Source: Pseudomonas saxonica (GTDB taxonomy: Bacteria > Pseudomonadota > Gammaproteobacteria > Pseudomonadales > Pseudomonadaceae). Taken from it: a stretch of DNA of 64,000 nucleotides. Both the position numbers and the translations under genes were made by a program. Position 1 is the first letter of the stretch, and every line of letters begins with the position of its first letter. The stretch is taken from assembly GCF_007858365.1 (NCBI RefSeq), contig NZ_VFIO01000012.1, positions 1 to 64,000 of the forward strand, written 5' to 3'. This document shows positions 17,859 through 25,442 of this stretch, one piece after another. The notes under the pieces are model-generated. The model did no database searches, was not told the DNA's origin, and was given only the letters and a program-made list of their open reading frames with translations.

Positions 17859-18899
17859 TTAATAGGGGGCACTCGTTTGAAGTTCTCTTCGGACGATGTC
17901 CGCACCTGCAGTCAATGCCTGTAACTTGCCTCTTGCGATTTGGCGAGGGAGAGGCGCCATACCACAGTTGGTGCAGGGATACAGTTTGTCGGCATCGACG
18001 AACTTCAGGGCTTGTCGCAGGGTGTTGGCGACTTGCTCGGGTGTTTCAATACTGTGAGACGCCACATCGATTGCCCCCACCATTACTTTTTTACCGCGAA
18101 TCAGTTCCATGAGTTCCATAGGGACATGCGAGTTATGGCACTCCAGTGAAATGATGTCGATGCTGGATTTTTGCAGCTTGGGGAACGCTTCTTCATATTG
18201 ACGCCATTCTGACCCCAGTGTTTTTTTCCAGTCGGTATTGGCCTTGATGCCATAGCCATAGCAAATATGCACCGCCGTTTCACATTTCAGGCCTTCAATG
18301 GCCCGTTCTAAAGTGGCCACCCCCCACTCATTCACCTCATCAAAGAACACATTAAAAGCGGGCTCGTCGAACTGGATAATATCCACGCCGGCAGCTTCTA
18401 ATTCATGGGCTTCTTCATTGAGAATCTTGGCAAATTCCCAAGCCAGTTTTTCGCGGCTTTTATAATGAGCGTCATGCAGGGTATCGATCATCGTCATGGG
18501 GCCAGGCAGCGCCCATTTAATAGGTTGGCCTGTGTGCTGACGTAAAAACTTGGCATCTTCGACAAACACGGATTTTTGCCGACTTACGGCCCCCACGACC
18601 GTCGGTACGCTGGCATCGTAACGGTCACGAATTCTGACCGTCTCGCGTTTTTCAAAATCAACGCCGTTGAGGTGTTCAATAAAGGTCGTGACAAAGTGTT
18701 GGCGAGTCTGTTCACCGTCACTGACAATATCGATGCCCGCCTGTTGTTGTGCTTGCAATGACAAAAGCAAAGCATCCTGTTTGCCTTCAGCCAATGTTTC
18801 TTCTTGCAGTTTCCAGGGCGACCACAGTGTCTCGGGTTGTGCAAGCCAGGACGGTTTAGGCAAGCTGCCAGCAGTTGAAGTGGGTAGTAATTTTTTCAT
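17859..18899 (-). CDS. mesD: folate-independent methionine synthase MesD
   Basis: A 346-aa core-MetE-type methionine synthase. It corresponds to the C-terminal catalytic half of cobalamin-independent MetE and lacks the N-terminal half that binds polyglutamyl folate. Zinc ligands are visible: H211 and C213 in VHICYG, E253 in SLECHN, and C312 in the CTNCG motif. The family described as MesD transfers a methyl group from an as yet uncertain donor to homocysteine, and requires oxygen and the partner MesX. Both are consistent with the mesX gene 27 bp upstream. Part of the operon mesX-mesD-flavin reductase. Confidence 0.85.
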   Translation of the reverse strand: MKKLLPTSTAGSLPKPSWLAQPETLWSPWKLQEETLAEGKQDALLLSLQAQQQAGIDIVSDGEQTRQHFVTTFIEHLNGVDFEKRETVRIRDRYDASVPTVVGAVSRQKSVFVEDAKFLRQHTGQPIKWALPGPMTMIDTLHDAHYKSREKLAWEFAKILNEEAHELEAAGVDIIQFDEPAFNVFFDEVNEWGVATLERAIEGLKCETAVHICYGYGIKANTDWKKTLGSEWRQYEEAFPKLQKSSIDIISLECHNSHVPMELMELIRGKKVMVGAIDVASHSIETPEQVANTLRQALKFVDADKLYPCTNCGMAPLPRQIARGKLQALTAGADIVRRELQTSAPY

Positions 18900-18926
18900 G
18901 AAAGTTAGCCTTGTATTTCTTGACAG

Positions 18927-19910
18927 TCAAAGGGCGTACTGCGAGGACCACTGCTCCAGCAGGGCATGGTGGGGCTTGATGAAGTGCTCCTCCACGAACT
19001 TGCCCTGTTCAATCGCCAGTTGGCTACGTTCTTCTCGATCATAAACAATTCGAGTCAGTGAATAATCCTGGTGCTTCAAACTTGGCTGATAGGATTTTCC
19101 TGCGGCCGAATTGGCATTATAGATTTCTGCACGGTAGATCTTTTGGAACGTGTCCATCGTGCTAATGGTGCTGATCAGTTCAAGCGCCGTGTAATCGCGC
19201 AGTAAATCGCCGGAGAAATAAAAAGCCAACGGCGCAACACTTTGTGGCGGCATGAAGTAACGAACGCTTAACCCCATTTTTTTGAAGTAATCATCCGTCA
19301 AGGAGTGTTCATCCTGCTGGTATTCAACACCCAGTACCGGGTGTTGGTTTTCAGTCTGATGGTAGGTCTTGTTGCTCGAAACGCTCAGGCAGATGACAGG
19401 CGGCTTATGAAAGTTGTCGGTGTAACTGCTTGAATTTACGAAGCACTTGAACAACTGCCCGTGCAGGTCACCAAAGGTCTCGGGCAAGCTGAACTCGGCG
19501 CTGTCTTTATTGTGCGCCTGCAACAGCACGCTGAAATCATAATCGCGTACATAAGAGGAAAAATTGTTCCCCACTATGCCGTCGATACGCTCATTGGTTT
19601 TATGATCAATGATCTGTGTTTTTAGAATTTCAATCAGGGGTATGGCAGAGCCAGTGCCCGGTGTATCAATGTTCATTTCGGCTGAAATAATATCGATTTC
19701 AACTGAGTAGCGATCGCCGGTGGGGTTGTCCCAATGGGCCAAGGCATTGAAACGATTATTTATCATGTTGAGGGTGTTGCGCAGGTTCTCCTGGCGACTC
19801 TGGCCTCGGGCCAAGTTGGCAAAGTTAGTGGTCGTGCGGGTGTTTTCAGACGGCTGATAATGTTCGTTGAATGGAATGCTCTTAATGGTAAAGGTAAAGT
19901 GATTCTTCAT
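18927..19910 (-). CDS. mesX: MesX (DUF1852), partner of MesD
   Basis: A 327-aa DUF1852 protein, recognised from its beginning (FTIKSIPFNEHY.PS, TTNFANLARG) and its fixed association with a MetE-like gene. It has no membrane segment or signal. DUF1852 proteins were named MesX because they are needed, with oxygen, for methionine synthesis by MesD; the chemistry is not known to me beyond that. It is the first gene of the operon and lies downstream of a MetR-type palindrome at 20058. Codon use and base composition are somewhat AT-richer than the preceding gsp operon. Confidence 0.85.
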   Translation of the reverse strand: MKNHFTFTIKSIPFNEHYQPSENTRTTTNFANLARGQSRQENLRNTLNMINNRFNALAHWDNPTGDRYSVEIDIISAEMNIDTPGTGSAIPLIEILKTQIIDHKTNERIDGIVGNNFSSYVRDYDFSVLLQAHNKDSAEFSLPETFGDLHGQLFKCFVNSSSYTDNFHKPPVICLSVSSNKTYHQTENQHPVLGVEYQQDEHSLTDDYFKKMGLSVRYFMPPQSVAPLAFYFSGDLLRDYTALELISTISTMDTFQKIYRAEIYNANSAAGKSYQPSLKHQDYSLTRIVYDREERSQLAIEQGKFVEEHFIKPHHALLEQWSSQYAL

Positions 19911-20057
19911 CTTGATTCGGTGCCTTGATGACTGAGGTTAAATCTGATGGCGGACGGGAAGTGTCCAGCTGCATTTCAGATTCTCGGCGGTTCACTCAGT
20001 TGTCTTGAGAGTGTTTGTTAGGGCCTAGTTTAGGCTGAGGCATTGAGATGAATACAA

Positions 20058-20070
20058 TGAATTGATTTCA
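20058..20070. promoter_or_regulatory. MetR-type binding site candidate
   Basis: The sequence TGAATTGATTTCA fits the MetR consensus TGAA-N5-TTCA exactly. It lies about 150 bp upstream of mesX, between it and the AraC gene. MetR activates methionine synthesis genes in proteobacteria in response to homocysteine, so the location is functionally sensible. A second partial TGAA lies a few bases before it and another a few bases after. Confidence 0.6.
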
Positions 20071-20150
20071 CTGAATCGTTAGCGCTGTTCATGATCGGGC
20101 GCGGTCAGTGGTGCAGCGTCTTTGGACAGTCTCTGTACTCCGGATTTCCC

Positions 20151-21092
20151 TTACACCCGTATCAAAGGCCGGGTTTCGGCGCTGCGATTAAACAGCGACA
20201 TGCCGGTCGCGCGCCGGTACTCGCTCGGCGTTTGGCTCATTTCAAGACGAAAATGACGGTTGAAGTTCGAGATATTTTCATAGCCCACTTCAAAGCAAAT
20301 GGTGGCCACCGACAGTTCGGTTTGCATGAGCAGCCGACACGCACGCTGAACCCTCAACTTGCGCATAAGGTCGATGAAACCGTGGCCGGTAATTCGTTTG
20401 AAAAAACGCGAAAACCCCGGTTCGCTCATCTTCAACTGGCGAGCAATGACGGACACCCTAATATCACCTGTGAGTTCAGCCAGCAAATAGTCAAACGCCT
20501 TGTTTATGCGCTCTGAACTGTGCGCATTGAGGGTGGGGCTGTAGCAGGCGCTGGCCAGAAAATGCACCTCTTGCGCGGGTGCCTTGATAAAGACATTGAT
20601 CACTTGCAGAAACAGAATCAGCCGTTCCAGGCCCTCAGCCAAACCGATGGCTTCGAGCAGGTGGGCGGCCTCTACCGCGGTTGAACCGGTAAACGTCAGG
20701 CCGCGGCGGGCCCGCTCAAACAAATCCTGCAAGCCACCCAGTTCCGGTAGTGTGCCGCGCAAGGCCAAAATCGCAGCACCATCAAACTGCAACACCACAT
20801 CACGCCCGGCCAAGTGCTCACCGGGTGCCACGTCGCCAATCCAGTCATGGGGCAGGTCGGGGCCAATCAGCGCGACATGCCCCGCCGCAAACGCACCGAT
20901 GTAATCGCCCGCCACCAACTTGCCGCTGCCTTGGCGAATCAGATGAATTTCAAACTCGGGATGATGGTTCCAGCGTGCCAGCGCATACGGGTAGTCATGC
21001 TCATACCAGCGAAAACACTGATGAGGCTCAGGGAGAATGACCTCCAGTTCGGCGGGCCGCTGTTCAAACAGGGCGGCTCGGTGATCAGACAT
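20151..21092 (-). CDS. AraC-family transcriptional regulator
   Basis: A 313-aa AraC/XylS regulator. The N-terminal cupin-like ligand domain spans about residues 20-120 (HHPEFEIHLIRQGSG), and two helix-turn-helix motifs lie at the C-terminus (about 205-295, with RQLKMSEPGFSRFFKRITG and SVATICFEVGYENISNFNRHF). The architecture and divergent position next to a sorbitol dehydrogenase resemble regulators of mannitol/sorbitol operons (MtlR-like). The likely target is the SDR gene across the 241-bp intergenic region. The inducer is inferred only from the neighbour. Confidence 0.85.
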   Translation of the reverse strand: MSDHRAALFEQRPAELEVILPEPHQCFRWYEHDYPYALARWNHHPEFEIHLIRQGSGKLVAGDYIGAFAAGHVALIGPDLPHDWIGDVAPGEHLAGRDVVLQFDGAAILALRGTLPELGGLQDLFERARRGLTFTGSTAVEAAHLLEAIGLAEGLERLILFLQVINVFIKAPAQEVHFLASACYSPTLNAHSSERINKAFDYLLAELTGDIRVSVIARQLKMSEPGFSRFFKRITGHGFIDLMRKLRVQRACRLLMQTELSVATICFEVGYENISNFNRHFRLEMSQTPSEYRRATGMSLFNRSAETRPLIRV

Positions 21093-21190
21093 AGCTTGCC
21101 CTTTTTATCGTTATGTGTGCGATGAGTCGCAGCAACATACGCGTTTGTGGTCGGCGGCGGCTAGATCATCCATTGCGCAGGGCGGATATT

Positions 21191-21266
21191 TTTTTAACCC
21201 AGGGCTACCCGATTAAAAAAGTATCAGCCGGGCATCCGCTGTGCATTTGTCGGGTAATTTTTAACC
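21191..21266. promoter_or_regulatory. candidate AraC-type operator region
   Basis: A direct repeat TTTTTAACC (21191-21199 and 21258-21266), 67 bp apart, flanks an inverted repeat TACCCGA/TCGGGTA (21206-21212 and 21250-21256). It lies between the divergent AraC and SDR genes, 70-140 bp before the SDR start, where an AraC regulator would bind. No binding consensus is known to me for this regulator. Confidence 0.35.
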
Positions 21267-21333
21267 TGTTGAAATCATCCCCAGCCTTGATGCCCACGGG
21301 CATTGCCCTCTAATAAAAACGGATGAATAACCC

Positions 21334-22107
21334 ATGAAACGACTGGAAGGTAAAAGCGCGTTGATAACAGGTTCTGCCCGAGGCATCGGCCGCACCTTTG
21401 CTCAAGCCTACATTCGCGAGGGGGCTACGGTGGCCATCGCCGACATCAACCTTGAGCGCGCCCACGCCACGGCCCTGGAGTTGGGGCCGCAGGCTTTCGC
21501 GGTCGAAATGGATGTCACCAGCCAGCGCTCCATCGACGATGCGCTGGGCGCCGTCATCGCGCAGACGGGCAAACTGGATATTTTGATCAACAATGCGGCC
21601 CTGTTTGACCTGGCTCCGATTGTCGGCATCAGCCGGGACAGTTTTGAGCGTCTGTTTGCGATCAACGTCGCGGGCACCCTGTTTACCTTGCAGGCGGCCG
21701 CCAAACAGATGATTAGCCAGGGGCATGGCGGCAAAATCATCAACATGGCCAGCCAGGCCGGTCGCCGGGGCGAAGCGCTGGTGGGGGTGTATTGCGCCAC
21801 CAAAGCAGCGGTGATCAGCCTGACCCAATCTGCGGGCCTAGACCTGATCAAGCACGGCATCAACGTCAACGCGATTGCCCCCGGTGTCGTCGACGGCGAA
21901 CACTGGGACGGCGTAGATGCACTGTTTGCCCGCTACGAGAACCGCCCATTGGGCGAGAAGAAAAAAAGCGTGGGGCAAGAGGTGCCTTTTGGTCGAATGG
22001 GCACTGCTGATGATTTGACCGGAATGGCCATATTTCTGGCGTCCCCCGACAGCGAGTACGTGGTAGCCCAGACCTACAATGTCGACGGGGGCAACTGGAT
22101 GAGCTGA
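21334..22107 (+). CDS. sorbitol (L-iditol 2-) dehydrogenase-like SDR
   Basis: A 257-aa short-chain dehydrogenase. The NAD-binding motif TGSARGIG is at residues 12-19, and the catalytic Ser140, Tyr153 and Lys157 (GVYCATK) are present. Long stretches such as NNAALFDLAPI, ASQAGRRGEALVG and APGVVDGEHWDGVDA match the SmoS type sorbitol dehydrogenase that oxidises D-sorbitol to D-fructose. The polyol ABC transporter, mannitol dehydrogenase and fructokinase that usually accompany smoS/mtl genes are not here, so the gene stands alone with the divergent AraC regulator. Substrate assignment is by family resemblance. Confidence 0.85.
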   Translation: MKRLEGKSALITGSARGIGRTFAQAYIREGATVAIADINLERAHATALELGPQAFAVEMDVTSQRSIDDALGAVIAQTGKLDILINNAALFDLAPIVGISRDSFERLFAINVAGTLFTLQAAAKQMISQGHGGKIINMASQAGRRGEALVGVYCATKAAVISLTQSAGLDLIKHGINVNAIAPGVVDGEHWDGVDALFARYENRPLGEKKKSVGQEVPFGRMGTADDLTGMAIFLASPDSEYVVAQTYNVDGGNWMS

Positions 22108-22172
22108 GGGTGGCCGTGTGGGCGGGCGGTGCGGGCGGCAGAAGTACAATTGCCCGCTGCTCCCGGCCCTGT

Positions 22173-22262
22173 CTATTTCATGAGATTGTCAAAATCACTG
22201 CTGGAAAAGGGAAGTTTCGGATTGTCGAATTGACCCAGGATATGCAGGTACGGGTCCAGCCC
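22173..22262 (-). pseudogene. fossil C-terminus of a Tdi1-like (DUF1851) immunity gene
   Basis: The minus strand reads about 29 codons and a stop that match the end of the DUF1851 immunity genes at 28879 and 37123 (LDPYLHIL-QFDNP-LP-S---DFD-L-K). Nothing of the rest of the gene remains. It marks the far downstream edge of the T6SS effector island and shows that a third copy of the immunity gene once stood here. Confidence 0.75.
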
Positions 22263-22301
22263 AGCAATGTGTTTTTCAAGCGTTGCACGTATTCTATGAA
22301 T

Positions 22302-23303
22302 TCAGGTATACAATATAAAGGGCTTAGGTTTGTTTTGCTTATTCTTTTGTTCATGATAATAATCTACCTTCATATCCGCCCTGGATAATTCCTTGTCAAT
22401 TTCTATCTGCCAGCCCTCACTATTACCCATAATAGCTTTTATTCCGGTCAGAATATCTCTCTTGATTTCAATAGGTAAGTGGTACGTAAATATCGATTCG
22501 TTTCTTTTGTGGGCGTCCAGATTGTTTGCGCCTGAAACAGCGGCGCTATCGTTTTTCAATATATTAACATGCTTTAAATTTAAGCTTCGGGATGCACCAT
22601 ATAGCATGCTTGCCTGGGAGTTGGTATGGAAATTAGCATGCTTTCTTATATGTCTGGTGTCGCAAAAAGTAAAACCTATATAGTCGTCACTTATATCGCT
22701 TGCGTTTAACTTTGATAACAGTTGTAAGTGAGCAACGGGAACATTGCTACCCTGGCCCGGGTGCATTATTGCGTTTCCGGAGTCATGGGTTTTATTTAAA
22801 AATTCTTTTTGTCCCCAGCCAAAATCTATCATGTCACCCCTGTCAATAGAAATCGGGTATAAATCTATCTGTCCTGTTTTAATATTTAATGCGCCTGTAT
22901 ACATATTTCCTGGTGATGAGTGGCTCAGGTAGTAATCAACTGTTCCTTTATAAGTACGCCCTTCAGAATCCTTTATGTCTTTGCCAGGACTAATCTTTGG
23001 CATATCAAAATTGATCGTGGCCTTACCCACAAGAGCGTTTTCGCTTCGCGTATCAACAATATGATAAATATGAGATTTCTGCGGATTAATTGAATCGCCT
23101 GAATAGCCGGAGCTGGAAGCTATGGTCGAACTCTGATTCTGCTGGGCAACCTGCTGCTGCCTTCCGATCAAAGAGGACAGGAAAACGGGCTGTCGCGAAG
23201 CTGTGGCAGGCGAAACCTGCTGATTTATTGGATGCTTGGAATCATCTCTATCAGGTAATGAACCTCTACGCTGATGATTTCTTTCACTAGGATGTTTGTA
23301 CAT
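22302..23303 (-). CDS. unrecognised 333-aa protein at edge of effector island
   Basis: I do not recognise the family. The first 75 residues are Ser/Gln/Asn-rich and probably disordered. The rest looks globular and is rich in His, Asp and Tyr, with HIYHIVDTRSENALVGKA, a FTFCDTRHIRKHANFHT segment near residue 215, and a Lys-rich end. There is no signal peptide or membrane segment. AAGGG precedes the ATG by about nine bases. The gene is markedly AT-rich and lies between an immunity-gene fossil and an IS66 remnant, pointing to horizontal gain. It could be an effector-type protein or toxin, but this is only a guess from position and composition. Confidence 0.6.
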   Translation of the reverse strand: MYKHPSERNHQRRGSLPDRDDSKHPINQQVSPATASRQPVFLSSLIGRQQQVAQQNQSSTIASSSGYSGDSINPQKSHIYHIVDTRSENALVGKATINFDMPKISPGKDIKDSEGRTYKGTVDYYLSHSSPGNMYTGALNIKTGQIDLYPISIDRGDMIDFGWGQKEFLNKTHDSGNAIMHPGQGSNVPVAHLQLLSKLNASDISDDYIGFTFCDTRHIRKHANFHTNSQASMLYGASRSLNLKHVNILKNDSAAVSGANNLDAHKRNESIFTYHLPIEIKRDILTGIKAIMGNSEGWQIEIDKELSRADMKVDYYHEQKNKQNKPKPFILYT

Positions 23304-23712
23304 AGAACAACCCTTTTATTGATTGAACTCCATCAGAGACTTAGGCGGCGTTGCCCCATCGCTAGCCTTAAAGGCTGCTCGATCGTCAGGGCGCTGCTTA
23401 TGTTCACCTGAGTGGTTCAGCTGATTTTTTGAATATAAGACCATTATATTTTCCAGGTACAACCATCCCTGAGCGAGTTGGAACCTCTACCAGTTAAAGC
23501 CATGTTAGCTAGGGCATCCCTAACACTGTATATTCACGGGTGGCAAAACTAACTGCGGCCACATTACTACACAGCTTAGCTGATATCTTGGTTACCGTTT
23601 TCCCGTTGGTCTTCCAGACCATTTCCGACACAGATCAATAAACTTGAGATAGCGCAGCCTGGTTTATAGGCTCATAGAGCGCTTTGGAATAACTGCAACA
23701 CTTGAAACGTGA
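23304..23712. other. 409-bp non-coding stretch
   Basis: I see no coding frame with homology, no clear palindrome and no repeat shared with the rest of the window. It lies between the unrecognised gene and the IS66 remnant and is probably degraded DNA left by insertion and deletion. Confidence 0.4.
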
Positions 23713-24110
23713 GGCAGAGAGCCAGCCACCGGTAGAATCCAGGCGCTCACACCCAAGGATTCAAGCGAAGTACCCTTACAACGTCCACCTGCGGCTCAGG
23801 TAAAACCTGAAGAATCGGTCAACAACGAGATACTGTACGAACAATGGACCCTGATCGTGACATGGCCGGCTGGTGACCCAACAGGGTGTGCCCGGTTTCT
23901 TCGCGGTGTGACACGATGATCCGCTTCGACGCGATCTGGTTCGCCACCGAGCCCATGCACATGAGGGCCGGCACCGAGTCCGCTCTGGCGCGGGTGGTGG
24001 CCGTGTTCGGTGCGGCGCAGCGGCACTGCGCTTATTTGTTTGCCAATCGTCGCGCCACTCGCATGAAAGTGCTGGTGCACGATGGGCTGGGAATCTGGCT
24101 CGCGGAAAAA
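23713..24110 (+). mobile_element. IS66-family remnant (tnpA tail and tnpB fragment)
   Basis: The plus strand encodes the end of an IS66 TnpA-type protein (about 23713-23919, ending with WPAGDPTGCARFLRG) followed, with a short overlap, by the start of TnpB at 23916 (MIRFDAIWFATEPMHMRAG, then YLFANRR.TRMKVLVHDGLGIWL). TnpB breaks off at about residue 65, where the sequence switches into a DUF3396 immunity-gene fragment on the other strand. The tnpC transposase and both terminal inverted repeats are absent, so the element cannot move by itself. Confidence 0.75.
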
Positions 24111-24361
24111 TCGTTCCCCACTCATACGGCAAGATACCAATACCCACATCATCGAGTTCTCAGAAAGTCTTCAATCGTACCCAGTTTACTTACCCAATGA
24201 TGGGCGATATAGGCTATTTCCCTTTCCACCATTGTGTAAAAGCCATCCTTGGTAGCGATATAGATATATCCGTTTAGTTCAGTGATGGCATTGAAGTCAG
24301 TATTCAGTTCTTTTCGAGTGATGACAGTGAAACCTTTCAATTGGTTGCCCGTGACAATCAT
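24111..24361 (-). pseudogene. DUF3396 immunity gene fragment, frameshifted and truncated
   Basis: An open frame of 70 codons starts at 24361 with AGAAGG upstream and ends in IAHHWVSKLGTIEDFLRTR. From IAHHWV on it matches the middle of the DUF3396 protein at 27564. After a one-base shift the minus strand continues as ELDDVGIGILPYEWGTIF, also as in that protein, and then stops at the IS66 remnant. The first 45 codons do not resemble the intact copy, so this is a chimaera or the remains of a divergent family member. Confidence 0.7.
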
Positions 24362-24506
24362 TATTTATGCCTTCTAGCTCAGTACCGACACACCCGTATC
24401 CCGCTACGGTCTAACGAGTTGTAAAGCAAGTGCGTTTAAGCGGACATTGCCCTAAGTGACAAAGGCTTCAGACGCGCTCTTAGGCCATGCGTCGTGTGCA
24501 TATGCT

Positions 24507-25442
24507 TCAATTCTCGTGAAATAAATCTTTATTAAATGTATCAATGACGTCTTTGAATAACTGAATATTTGGTATGTTAAGCACCGGAGGAAGTTGGGCG
24601 AGAGGGTGTTGCATCAATGGGTGATCAAAAGTCACGGGGTTTTTAAGGTTAGCCCATTCTCTGATTCTAAGAAATGCAAGAATTTCATAAGGGAAAAGCA
24701 TGCGTTCCTCATAATCAAACTCTAGTACATCATCCTCTTCGGAGGAGAGAGTTTGTGCTAGGTGGAAATTGGCCATTTGTGAGATTACTTCTTGCAAAAC
24801 AGTCTGGTCTGAAGTGTCCCAGCTCTGAAGCGCTTGGTCATAGGGTGAGAGTGTTGTTGGGTACGAGTATAATGATGTATCAATTTTTTGTCCGATACTG
24901 GTTGCAAAGAGCTCTAGTAAAAACCAAAAGTGACGAAATAATTTTCCGGCCTCATGTTTTTCATTTCTCCGGAGTTGCAGTAATGATGTATCTAAGCCTG
25001 TTTTTAATATGTTGAAGCGTGAGGAACATTCATCCTTCCAGCCAGAGATTGCTGCCATTGAAAATGATAGGGCTGATACAGCAAGTAGCATAGATGCTCC
25101 GCTATCACTATCAGCCAGTAATTTTTTAAGCTCCAACATTTGACCGTAATGGAAAGAGGCACGTGCAAGCTCTTCGTAGTCGGGATCACCATTAAGTGCA
25201 GTATTTTGATAATTGATAAGGTGCCAAGTTGCCAAGTTTTCCGATTGATCACCGAGAGTATGCGAAATATCTTGGCCTTTCAAATAATCAGTAAATGCAT
25301 TCATGGGCTCATCTAGGAAAAGCGCTCTTGGAGTTGGGGAGCTGACCCAATTCGATATCCATATTTTGATTTTTTTATCAAGTTTTTTAATTGTTGCTGC
25401 TGGATTGGTTTTTCTATCCGCAATACTCATTGCCGTCACCAT
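24507..25442 (-). CDS. PoNi-like (DUF1911-type) immunity protein
   Basis: A 311-aa soluble, largely alpha-helical protein whose ATG lies inside the end of the effector gene (7-bp overlap with the toxin stop), the usual toxin-immunity arrangement. The C-terminal part has LFPYEILAFLRIREW and FDHPLMQHPLAQLP, the kind of sequence seen in DUF1911 (PoNi) proteins that neutralise PoNe DNases of T6SS. The cognate toxin has the matching PD-(D/E)XK signature. Assignment is from pattern and context. The gene is AT-rich compared with the apparatus genes. Confidence 0.6.
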   Translation of the reverse strand: MVTAMSIADRKTNPAATIKKLDKKIKIWISNWVSSPTPRALFLDEPMNAFTDYLKGQDISHTLGDQSENLATWHLINYQNTALNGDPDYEELARASFHYGQMLELKKLLADSDSGASMLLAVSALSFSMAAISGWKDECSSRFNILKTGLDTSLLQLRRNEKHEAGKLFRHFWFLLELFATSIGQKIDTSLYSYPTTLSPYDQALQSWDTSDQTVLQEVISQMANFHLAQTLSSEEDDVLEFDYEERMLFPYEILAFLRIREWANLKNPVTFDHPLMQHPLAQLPPVLNIPNIQLFKDVIDTFNKDLFHEN

